This document shows, one piece after another, positions 1-7,325 of a DNA stretch of 64,000 nucleotides. The DNA comes from Gammaproteobacteria bacterium (GTDB lineage Bacteria > Pseudomonadota > Gammaproteobacteria > Burkholderiales > Rhodocyclaceae): positions 1-64,000 of the forward strand of contig JARFTX010000011.1 of NCBI GenBank assembly GCA_029289265.1. The letters run 5' to 3'. The translations under genes and the position numbers were made by a program. Each line of letters begins with the position of its first letter. The first letter of the stretch is position 1. The notes beneath the pieces were generated by a model, which saw only the letters and a list, made by a program, of their open reading frames with translations, was not told the DNA's origin and made no database searches.

Positions 1-274
1 GCACCTTGACGAGCATCAGCTCGCGCTCGATGTGGGCCGACTCGGAGATGTCGACGACCTTGATGACCTCGACGAGCTTGTTCAGCTGCTTGGTGATCTG
101 CTCGATGATGTCGTCCGAACCGGTCGTCACGATCGTCATGCGCGACATCGATGCGTCCTCGGTCGGCGCGACGGTGAGCGATTCGATGTTGTAGCCGCGC
201 GCGGAAAACAGCCCCGACACGCGCGACAGCGCTCCGGATTCGTTTTCGATCAGCAGGGAGATGACATGTCTCAT
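1..274 (-). CDS. ilvN: Acetolactate synthase small (regulatory) subunit, 3' part missing
   Basis: Regulatory subunit of acetohydroxyacid synthase, the first common enzyme of valine, leucine and isoleucine synthesis. The visible N-terminal 91 codons begin [19 protein letters not shown] and form an ACT domain, the valine-sensing fold, with the family pattern [20 protein letters not shown]. The gene reads leftwards off the window edge, so its C-terminal half is not seen. It lies 145 bp downstream of the large-subunit gene on the same strand, the usual ilvI/ilvB-ilvH/ilvN order, so co-transcription is likely. Start is the ATG at 274-272. Family identity is very secure; whether it is called ilvH or ilvN is convention. 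Confidence 0.95.
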   Translation of the reverse strand, partial: MRHVISLLIENESGALSRVSGLFSARGYNIESLTVAPTEDASMSRMTIVTTGSDDIIEQITKQLNKLVEVIKVVDISESAHIERELMLVKV

Positions 275-320
275 ATTCAGCTCTTGCGAGAGTCGTTGTG
301 AGCCGCCCGTCGCGCCGGTG

Positions 321-338
321 CGAACCCGCCCGGGTTCG
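321..338. repeat. Perfect inverted repeat between ilv genes
   Basis: CGAACCCG, two bases, then CGGGTTCG: an 8-bp perfect inverted repeat in the 145-bp gap between the two acetolactate synthase genes. No T-run follows on the minus strand, so it is not a standard terminator. It could be an mRNA processing or stability hairpin that sets the subunit ratio, which is inference only. Confidence 0.4.
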
Positions 339-419
339 GCATCCGCGGACGACGGGGCCGACAGGCGCCCGTCCGGCGGTGCGGCGGCGAGGCCATCGCG
401 CGCCGCGGAATTGTCAGGG

Positions 420-2132
420 CTAGAGATCCTCGGCCGACAGGATCATCTGCGTCAGGCCTTGTCCGCCTCGAACCATGGGATAGACGTTCTCGGTCTGGTC
501 TACCTGAAAGTCGAGGAATACCAGGTCGTTCTTGCGGGCAAAGGCTTCGCGCAGCGCACCCTCGACGTCGCCGGGCTTATCCACGCGCAGGCCGACGTGT
601 CCGTAGGCCTCGGCGAGCCGGGCGAAATCCGGCAGCGAATCCATGTAGGACTCGGAGTAGCGGCCGCCATGGAACATTTCCTGCCACTGGCGGACCATGC
701 CGAGGTAGCGGTTGTTCAGGTTGCAGATCTTCAGCGGCAGGCGGAACTGCTTGCAGGTGGAGAGTTCCTGGATACACATCTGGATCGAGGCCTCGCCCGT
801 CACGCAGGCGACCGGGGCGCCCGGATTGGCGAGCTGCGCGCCCATCGCGTAGGGCAGCCCCACGCCCATGGTGCCCAGGCCACCGGAGTTCAGCCAGCGA
901 CGCGGCTTGTCGAAGCGGTAGTACTGGGCCGCCCACATCTGGTGCTGGCCGACGTCGGAGGTGATGAAGGCGTCGCCCCCGGTCACTTCCCACAGCTTTT
1001 CGATCACGTACTGCGGCTTGATGATCTCGTCGGAGTTGCGGTACTTCATGCAGTCCCGGGCGCGCCACTCTTCGACCTGCTTCCACCAGCCGGCGAGCGC
1101 ACCGGCATCGGGTCGCGTTGGCATCGCCTCGAGCTGACGGATCATCTCGTCGAGCACCTCGCGGACGTCGCCGACGATGGGCACGTCGACCTTGACGCGC
1201 TTGGAGATCGACGAGGGATCCACGTCGATGTGGATGATCTTGCGGGGTTCCTCGGCGAAGTGCGCCGGGTTGCCGATCACGCGGTCGTCGAAGCGGGCAC
1301 CCACGGCGAGCAGCACGTCGCAGTAGTGCATCGACATGTTGGCCTCGTAGGTGCCGTGCATCCCCGGCATGCCGAGGAACTGCCGGTCGGAGGCCGGGTA
1401 GGCACCGAGGCCCATCAGCGTGTTGGTGATCGGGAATCCGAGCATGCGCGTGAGCTTGGCGAGCTGTTCGGACGCATCCGACAGGATGACTCCGCCGCCG
1501 CTGTAGATCATCGGGCGCTTCGCTTCGAGCAGCAGCTGGATGGCCTTGCGGATCTGACCCTGGTGGCCGCGGACCACCGGGTTGTAGGAGCGCATCGGAA
1601 CCGCCTGCGGGTACTCGAACTCGCACTGCTGGATGGTGATGTCCTTGGGGATGTCGACCAGCACCGGACCGGGGCGTCCGGTGCGGGCGAGGTGGAAGGC
1701 CTTCTTGATCGTCGGCGCGATGTCTTGCACGTTCTTCACCAGGAAGTTGTGCTTGACGCACGGCCGAGTGATGCCGACGGTGTCGACTTCCTGAAAGGCG
1801 TCCTGGCCGATCGCCGCCGTCGGGACCTGGCCGGAGATGATGACCATCGGAATCGAATCGCAATAGGCCGTCGCGATGCCGGTGACGGCGTTGGTTGCAC
1901 CCGGGCCGGAGGTCACCAGCGCCACGCCGACGGCCTGACTCGAGCGGGCGTAGCCGTCGGCCGCATGCACGGCGGCCTGCTCGTGCCGGACAAGCACGTG
2001 CCGGACCTGATCCTGGTTGAACAGCGCGTCGTAGATGAAGAGAACCGCGCCACCGGGATAGCCGAAGACGTACTCAACCTTTTCTTCCTGCAGGCACCTG
2101 ATTACAATTTCGGCTCCGGACAGCGCCATCAC
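420..2132 (-). CDS. ilvI: Acetolactate synthase large (catalytic) subunit
   Basis: Thiamine diphosphate enzyme that condenses two pyruvates to acetolactate, or pyruvate with 2-ketobutyrate, for branched-chain amino acid synthesis. It has the full three-domain length (570 aa). The N-terminal pyrimidine-binding domain carries FGYPGGA and the catalytic glutamate in [15 protein letters not shown] (E51). The C-terminal cofactor domain carries [11 protein letters not shown] and the downstream [12 protein letters not shown]. The usual GDG that opens the ThDP/Mg motif reads Gly-Glu-Ala here (residues 446-448), see findings. Start is GTG at 2132 or the adjacent ATG at 2129; the ATG is equally plausible. 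Probable operon with ilvN downstream. Confidence 0.96.
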   Translation of the reverse strand: MMALSGAEIVIRCLQEEKVEYVFGYPGGAVLFIYDALFNQDQVRHVLVRHEQAAVHAADGYARSSQAVGVALVTSGPGATNAVTGIATAYCDSIPMVIISGQVPTAAIGQDAFQEVDTVGITRPCVKHNFLVKNVQDIAPTIKKAFHLARTGRPGPVLVDIPKDITIQQCEFEYPQAVPMRSYNPVVRGHQGQIRKAIQLLLEAKRPMIYSGGGVILSDASEQLAKLTRMLGFPITNTLMGLGAYPASDRQFLGMPGMHGTYEANMSMHYCDVLLAVGARFDDRVIGNPAHFAEEPRKIIHIDVDPSSISKRVKVDVPIVGDVREVLDEMIRQLEAMPTRPDAGALAGWWKQVEEWRARDCMKYRNSDEIIKPQYVIEKLWEVTGGDAFITSDVGQHQMWAAQYYRFDKPRRWLNSGGLGTMGVGLPYAMGAQLANPGAPVACVTGEASIQMCIQELSTCKQFRLPLKICNLNNRYLGMVRQWQEMFHGGRYSESYMDSLPDFARLAEAYGHVGLRVDKPGDVEGALREAFARKNDLVFLDFQVDQTENVYPMVRGGQGLTQMILSAEDL

Positions 2133-2164
2133 ATACTCGCTTTCAAAAAGATTCCAAACGACGA

Positions 2165-2193
2165 ACGTTACCGTCCGGGGGCTTTCAGGTCAA
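2165..2193 (-). promoter_or_regulatory. Candidate sigma-70 promoter for ilvI
   Basis: On the minus strand TTGACC (2193-2188), a 17-bp spacer and TAACGT (2170-2165) precede the ilvI start by about 33 bp. The -35 box is 5/6 and the -10 box keeps the important T-A-T positions. It is a sequence match only. Confidence 0.4.
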
Positions 2194-2242
2194 GGCTGTC
2201 GCCGTCCCGGAATGTGCCCGCCGCCCGCGGATTCACAAGGAA

Positions 2243-2812
2243 TTGCCACTGGCCTCCCGTGCAGAACTCTCCAGCTTTCTCGAAGATGTCGAAAAGCGTG
2301 CGTTCAAGCAGGCCGTCTACGCGCTGAGAAACGAGGAGGCCGCACTCGATGCGGTGCAGGATGCGATGCTGAAGCTCTCCGCGAGCTACGGCGACCGCCC
2401 GTGCGACGAGTTCCCGATGCTGTTCCAGCGCATCCTGCGCAACGTGATCTACGACGCGATGCGCCGGCGCAAGGTCCGCAACACCTGGGTCAGCCTGTTC
2501 TCGGCCTTGACCGGCGCGGATGATCCGGATGCCGATCCCCTCGAGATGCTCGGCGCCGGCACCGATCCGGACGGCCGGGACACGCCCCATGGCAGGCTCG
2601 AGCAGGCGCGGACGCTCCAAGTCATCGAGCGCGAGATCGCGCGATTGCCCGCCCGTCAACGCGAGGCCTTCCTGATGCGTTACTGGGAAGAGATGGACAT
2701 TGCCGAGACTGCTGCGGCGATGGGATGTTCGGAAGGCAGCGTCAAGACGCACTGCTCGCGCGCGACGCAAACGCTTGCGGCAGCACTCAAGGCCAGAGGG
2801 GTCGAGCTATGA
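2243..2812 (+). CDS. ECF-type RNA polymerase sigma factor
   Basis: Alternative sigma factor of the sigma-70 family (189 aa). Region 2 lies at about residues 25-80 (ALDAVQDAMLKL through LRNVIYDAMRRRKVRNTW), and region 4 at about 130-185 with LPARQREAFLMRYWEEM and the helix-turn-helix AAAMGCSEGSVKTHCSRA. The start is TTG at 2243 with AAGGA a few bases upstream. It overlaps the next gene by ATGA, so the membrane protein behind it is translationally coupled. That places it as the likely anti-sigma partner, although it has no recognised anti-sigma fold. It diverges from ilvI. Target genes are not visible. Confidence 0.9.
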   Translation: MPLASRAELSSFLEDVEKRAFKQAVYALRNEEAALDAVQDAMLKLSASYGDRPCDEFPMLFQRILRNVIYDAMRRRKVRNTWVSLFSALTGADDPDADPLEMLGAGTDPDGRDTPHGRLEQARTLQVIEREIARLPARQREAFLMRYWEEMDIAETAAAMGCSEGSVKTHCSRATQTLAAALKARGVEL

Positions 2813-3189
2813 ACGAAGTCGTCGTTGGGCGTCGGATTGCCATGCGGCTGTCGGCATCGGCGCGCGAACTCGACCCGGTCGTGGTCGAGCACCTGCGTGC
2901 CGCGCGAGCCCGGGCGCTCGAGCGGCAGCGGCCGCAGGGGTGGCTTGCCGTGCTGGCGACGGGCGTGGGCGCCCTCGGCGCGGGCTTCGCCCTGACGCCC
3001 GCAACGCGTTCCGCTGTCATGGCGGGACTGATCCTGGCGGTGTTCTTCGCCGGCAATCAGTGGGTCTCGGATTCGCGTCAGAGCGAGATCCTGCAGGTCG
3101 ACGCGGCGCTGCTGATGGACGACCTGCCCATCGACGCCTATCTCGATCCGGATTTCAAGACATGGTTGCTGCAAGGCTCGCGGTCCTGA
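2809..3189 (+). CDS. DUF3619 family membrane protein, possible anti-sigma factor
   Basis: A 126-aa protein resembling the DUF3619 family, which has no assigned function. Residues 1-42 are a charged cytoplasmic part (MNEVVVGRRIAMRLSASARE). Two hydrophobic segments follow at about 44-64 (GWLAVLATGVGALGAGFALTP) and 68-86, then a short acidic tail rich in Asp. The ATG at 2809 sits inside the stop of the sigma factor gene, and its 3' end overlaps the next gene by 28 bp, so the three genes form one tightly coupled unit. The size, topology and coupling to a sigma factor are what one expects of an anti-sigma factor. That function is inference. Confidence 0.75.
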   Translation: MNEVVVGRRIAMRLSASARELDPVVVEHLRAARARALERQRPQGWLAVLATGVGALGAGFALTPATRSAVMAGLILAVFFAGNQWVSDSRQSEILQVDAALLMDDLPIDAYLDPDFKTWLLQGSRS

Positions 3190-3605
3190 TCGTCGGGCTC
3201 GCGCTGGTCGGTACGGCCTGCGCCCAAGCGGCGGCGTCGGGGACCGATTGGCGCAGTCTCAGCCCCGCTCAGCGCGAGGTGCTGGCACCGCTCGCGGGCG
3301 ATTGGGCGGAGATGGGCGATGCGGGTCGGCGCCAGTGGATCGGCATTGCCGATCGTTTCGGCGGTCTGACCCCAGAGGAACAGCAGCGCATCCGCATGCG
3401 CATGAAAGACTGGGCAGACCTCACCCCGGAAGAGCGCGAGCGTGCCCGCGACCAATACCGCGCCTTGCGCAACGTCCCGCCCGAGCAGCGCGAAGCCTTG
3501 CGCGAGCAGTGGCAGCAGTATCGCAACCTTCCCCCCGAAGAGCGCCAGGTCCGCAAGGACACGCGCGGCGCTCGGGGCGGCACCAATCCTCCCGCGAGAG
3601 ACTGA
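3162..3605 (+). CDS. Exported DUF3106 protein with five 18-residue repeats
   Basis: A 147-aa protein with an N-terminal signal peptide (MVAARLAVLIVGLALVGTAC, cleavage probably near residue 25). Residues 33-122 are five consecutive units of exactly 18 residues. Three of the unit starts are LTPEEQQR, LTPEERER and VPPEQREA, and a sixth partial unit, LPPEERQ, follows. The units are rich in Arg, Glu, Gln and Trp and should be helical. DUF3106 is of unknown function. The composition and export recall Spy/CpxP-like periplasmic stress proteins, but homology is not claimed. It overlaps the upstream membrane protein gene, so it probably responds to the same sigma factor. Confidence 0.8.
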   Translation: MVAARLAVLIVGLALVGTACAQAAASGTDWRSLSPAQREVLAPLAGDWAEMGDAGRRQWIGIADRFGGLTPEEQQRIRMRMKDWADLTPEERERARDQYRALRNVPPEQREALREQWQQYRNLPPEERQVRKDTRGARGGTNPPARD

Positions 3606-3611
3606 TCACAG

Positions 3612-4103
3612 ATGGGGAAAAAATCCTCGGCAGGGCCCGCCATGCGGCCGGCCCCGGCGCCGCAGCGCGTTGTCGTCGAACTGGCCGGGTTGCGCCGCCG
3701 ACTGGCGAGCATGCTCTACGAGTCGCTCCTGCTGCTCGGTATCCTGGCGCTGACCTTTCTCGTGCCCTACCTGTTCCTCGGCGTGGGGTTCGGCGTGACG
3801 CTGCCGGGCTGGGTGCTGTGGCTTCACGTCTTCGGGGTGCTCGGCGCGTATTTTGTCTGGTACTGGACCCGACACGGCCAGACGCTGGCCATGCAGACCT
3901 GGAACCTCAAGCTGGTGCGCGAGCTCGACGGACTGCCGCCGCCGCCGGGCGTCGGCTGGGTCCGCTACGCGCTCGCCTGGCCGTCGGTGCTGTGCTTTGG
4001 CCTTGGGCTCGCCTGGGCCCTGATCGACCGCGATCGGCAGTTCCTGCACGACCGCTTGGCGGGTACCCGCATCGTCTTTCTTCCGCGCAAGCCGGCGGGC
4101 TGA
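3612..4103 (+). CDS. RDD family inner-membrane protein
   Basis: A 163-aa protein with an RDD domain. The Arg of the first helix is in LRRRLASMLYESLLLLGILA, and the family's Asp-rich end appears as LIDRDRQFLHDRLAGTRIV. Three membrane segments are visible (about residues 33-58, 62-86 and 118-137). RDD proteins are poorly characterised; some are linked to ion exchange or membrane stress. It starts six bases after the DUF3106 stop and closes the sigma factor cluster. The ATG at 3612 has no strong Shine-Dalgarno, consistent with coupling. A GC-rich hairpin follows the stop. Confidence 0.85.
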   Translation: MGKKSSAGPAMRPAPAPQRVVVELAGLRRRLASMLYESLLLLGILALTFLVPYLFLGVGFGVTLPGWVLWLHVFGVLGAYFVWYWTRHGQTLAMQTWNLKLVRELDGLPPPPGVGWVRYALAWPSVLCFGLGLAWALIDRDRQFLHDRLAGTRIVFLPRKPAG

Positions 4104-4108
4104 CCGGT

Positions 4109-4139
4109 GTTGCGCGCCGGGGCGATGAGCCGGCGCAAC
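4109..4139 (+). other. GC-rich hairpin after the RDD gene
   Basis: Arms GTTGCGCGCCGG and GCCGGCGCAAC pair with a two-base bulge around an 8-base loop just after the RDD stop codon. There is no T-run, so intrinsic termination is doubtful; it may only stabilise the 3' end of the sigma cluster mRNA. Confidence 0.3.
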
Positions 4140-4270
4140 CGCTTCCACCGGTCGGGAATCGTGCGTCGTCCCGGCGCGCGCGTCCTGGCCGGGCTGTACA
4201 TAGTGCAGTGCAGCGATGGGCCTCGCCATGGGGTAACATTGACTGGCCACTCACGACATTTCTATACGCC

Positions 4271-7138
4271 ATGCAGATCACCCGGGCAGCCGTAGATGAA
4301 TCCGACATGGGCCCAGGCGTCGCGAACGGCGGGGCGACCCGCCCATTTCACGCTCGCGATGCCGCCGAGGTACTGGCCGAATTCGAGGTCACCCGCGCTC
4401 GCGGACTGAGCAGCGACGAGGCGCGCGCGCGGCTCGAGCGCCACGGCCCGAATCTGCTGCCGGCGCCTCGCCGGCGCGGGCCGGTGCAGCGATTCCTGCT
4501 GCAGTTCCACAACGTGCTGATCTACGTCCTGATCGCGGCCGGCATCATCACGGCGCTGCTCGGCCACTGGATCGACAGCGGCGTCATCTTCGGGGTGGTC
4601 GTCATCAACGCCATCATCGGCTTCGTCCAGGAGGGCAAGGCCGAACGTGCGCTGGATGCGATCCGCAACATGCTGTCGCTGCACGCGCAAGTGCTGCGCG
4701 ACGGCCACCGCAAGGAGATCGCCGCGGAGGACCTCGTCCCGGGGGACATCGTGTTCCTGGCCTCCGGCGACAAGGTGCCGGCCGACCTGCGCCTCGTCGA
4801 CGTGCGCAGCCTGAGGATCGAGGAGGCGGCGCTGACCGGTGAATCGGTCGCGGTCGAGAAGGCGGTCGCCCCGGTCGCGGCCGACACGCAGTTGGGCGAT
4901 CGCAGCCCGATGGCCTTCTCCGGCACCCTGGTGACCTACGGCCAGGGGGCCGGCGTGGTCGTCGCGACCGGTGCCGGCACCGAGATCGGCCGGATCAGCG
5001 CGATGCTGAGTGAGGTCGAGGAACTGACGACGCCGCTGCTGCGCCAGTTGGGTGTGTTCGGTCGGTGGCTGACCTGGGCCATCCTGGCGGTGTCGGCGGT
5101 CGCCTTCGCCTTCGGCATCCTGCTGCGGGGCTACGGCGCCGACGAGATGTTCCTCGCGGCGGTGGGTCTCGCCGTCGCGGCGATTCCCGAGGGCCTGCCG
5201 GCGATCATGACGATCACGCTGGCGATCGGCGTGCAGCGCATGGCGCAGCGCAACGCGATCATCCGTCGCCTCCCCTCGGTCGAGGCGCTCGGTTCGGTGA
5301 CGGTGATCTGCTCGGACAAGACCGGCACGCTCACGCGCAACCAAATGACCGTGCAGCGGGTGCTGGCCGGCGATGGCGCCTATCGCGTGACTGGCGTCGG
5401 CTATGCCCCGCACGGGTCGTTCGAGCGTATCGGCACGCAGGACGATGATGGGGGCGTGCTGTTCGCCGCCCTCTTCGGCGAGGCGATCAGCCCAGCTGAA
5501 CGGGCGGGGCCGGCCGATGCGGCGATGGGAGAAGTCGACGCCGATCGAACCCCATCCTTGCAGGAGGCCTGCCGGGCAGGGCTGCTCTGCAACGATGCCG
5601 CCATCGTTCAGGAAGGTGAAGAATGGCGGCTGCGCGGTGATCCGACCGAGGGCGCGCTGATCTCCCTCGCAGGCAAGGCCGGGCTCGAGGCGCATTTCGA
5701 AGGCGAGGCGCTGCCCCGCACCGACGTGATCCCGTTCGAGTCCGAGCACCGATTCATGGCGACGCTGCATCACGACCACAAGGGGCGCGGGCTCATCTAT
5801 CTGAAAGGGGCGCCCGAGCGCGTGTTCGAACTGTGCTCGCATCAGCGCACTGACGAAGGCGACGTCGAACTCGATCCGGGCGCCTGGCAGAAGGCAATGG
5901 AAGCCACCGCGGCTGACGGCATGCGGCTGCTGGCGGTCGCGGTGCGCGAGGGCGAGGAAAGCCTCAAGGCGCTCGAGTTCGACGACGTCGAGCGCGGCGG
6001 CTTCACGCTGCTTGCGGTGTTCGGCTTGTCCGATCCCCCCCGCGACGAGGCGATCGAGGCGGTCGCGAACTGTCTCTCGGCCGGGATCCGGGTCAAGATG
6101 ATCACCGGCGACCATGCCGCGACGGCGCGCGCGATCGGGCAGCAGCTCGGCCTGGGGCGCGAGGTCAAGGCAGTCACCGGCGCCGAGATCGAGCGCCTGA
6201 GCGACGAGGAACTCGCGCGCATCGTCGTCGATACGGAGATCTTTGCGCGTGCCAGCCCCGAGCACAAGCTGCGGCTGGTCACGGCGCTGCAGGCCTGCGG
6301 CGAGGTCGTCGCGATGACGGGCGACGGCGTCAACGACGCACCCGCGCTCAAGCGCGCCGACGTCGGTGTCGCGATGGGCAACAAGGGCACCGAGGCGGCC
6401 AAGGAGGCCGCGGAGATGGTGCTCGCCGACGACAATTTTGCCTCGGTCGCGGCGGCCGTCGAGGAAGGGCGCACGGTCTACGACAACCTCAAGAAGGCGA
6501 TCGTGTTCATCCTGCCGACCAATGTAGGCCAGGCCGGCATCGTCTTCTTCGCGATCCTGCTGGGCATGACCATGCCGATCACGCCGGCCCAGATCCTGTG
6601 GGTGAACATGATCACGGCGGTCACGCTGGCGCTCGCGCTGGCGTTCGAGCGCTCCGAGCGCGACATCATGCGACGGCCGCCGCGCTCGCCCTCGGAGCCG
6701 ATCCTCGGCAGCTTTCTGATGTGGCGGGTGGTCTTCGTCGGGGTGTTGCTGGTGGCCGGGGGCATGGGCTTCTTCGTCTGGGAGCTCGATCGCGGTGCGA
6801 GCCTCGAAGTCGCCCGGACCATGGCGGTGAATGCGCTTCTGATGGGCGAGGTCTTTTACCTCTTCAACGTACGCAGCTTCACCGATCCGGTGCTCAACCG
6901 CCAGGGACTCACCGGAAACCGCTACGTGCTCGGCGCGATCGCCTTGCTGCTGGTGGCGCAGGGGCTCTTCACCTATGTGCCCTTCATGCAGACGCTGTTC
7001 GGTACGGCTGCCCTGGACGGAGCAGCCTGGTTGCGCATCGTCGGCTTCGGTGTCATCGTGCTGCTCGTGGTCGAAGCCGAGAAGGCCGTCCTGAAGCGCC
7101 TGATGGCGCCGCCAACCGAAGTGCGCACCACCTCCTGA
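4271..7138 (+). CDS. P2-type cation-transporting ATPase
   Basis: A 955-aa P-type ATPase of the Ca-ATPase-like (P2) group. It has an N-terminal cation ATPase domain (residues 20-90), an actuator domain with TGES (LTGESVAVEK), and a phosphorylation site DKTGTLTRNQMTV (D349). The M4 motif is AAIPEGLPAIMT, the hinge is MTGDGVNDAPALKRADVGVAMG, and the C-terminal membrane domain is complete. In M6 the sequence is ILWVNMITAVTLALAL: Asn779 and Thr782 match SERCA ligands, but the SERCA Asp800 position is Ala783. Calcium specificity is therefore doubtful and the ion cannot be named. Start is ATG at 4271; ATG 4307 is an in-frame alternative and neither has a strong ribosome site. Confidence 0.93.
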   Translation: MQITRAAVDESDMGPGVANGGATRPFHARDAAEVLAEFEVTRARGLSSDEARARLERHGPNLLPAPRRRGPVQRFLLQFHNVLIYVLIAAGIITALLGHWIDSGVIFGVVVINAIIGFVQEGKAERALDAIRNMLSLHAQVLRDGHRKEIAAEDLVPGDIVFLASGDKVPADLRLVDVRSLRIEEAALTGESVAVEKAVAPVAADTQLGDRSPMAFSGTLVTYGQGAGVVVATGAGTEIGRISAMLSEVEELTTPLLRQLGVFGRWLTWAILAVSAVAFAFGILLRGYGADEMFLAAVGLAVAAIPEGLPAIMTITLAIGVQRMAQRNAIIRRLPSVEALGSVTVICSDKTGTLTRNQMTVQRVLAGDGAYRVTGVGYAPHGSFERIGTQDDDGGVLFAALFGEAISPAERAGPADAAMGEVDADRTPSLQEACRAGLLCNDAAIVQEGEEWRLRGDPTEGALISLAGKAGLEAHFEGEALPRTDVIPFESEHRFMATLHHDHKGRGLIYLKGAPERVFELCSHQRTDEGDVELDPGAWQKAMEATAADGMRLLAVAVREGEESLKALEFDDVERGGFTLLAVFGLSDPPRDEAIEAVANCLSAGIRVKMITGDHAATARAIGQQLGLGREVKAVTGAEIERLSDEELARIVVDTEIFARASPEHKLRLVTALQACGEVVAMTGDGVNDAPALKRADVGVAMGNKGTEAAKEAAEMVLADDNFASVAAAVEEGRTVYDNLKKAIVFILPTNVGQAGIVFFAILLGMTMPITPAQILWVNMITAVTLALALAFERSERDIMRRPPRSPSEPILGSFLMWRVVFVGVLLVAGGMGFFVWELDRGASLEVARTMAVNALLMGEVFYLFNVRSFTDPVLNRQGLTGNRYVLGAIALLLVAQGLFTYVPFMQTLFGTAALDGAAWLRIVGFGVIVLLVVEAEKAVLKRLMAPPTEVRTTS

Positions 7139-7325
7139 CGGGCGCCGCGCGTACCGCCGAGGTCCGCGCGGCCCGCAAGCATCGGGGCACGAGGGTGCGT
7201 AGTTGCGCCCGGGCGCGCGGCACGGCCGGGTGGCCACGCTTCGCAGCGCGCCTTTCAGCACGAGCCGGTTTCGCCACGCCCCGACGAATTCACGATACGA
7301 GCGGCTGAAAAGACCGCCTTGAGCC

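Noticed and set aside
261-2327. 688-codon plus-strand frame opposite ilvI
   Set aside because: Low-complexity antisense translation; ilvI on the other strand is certain.
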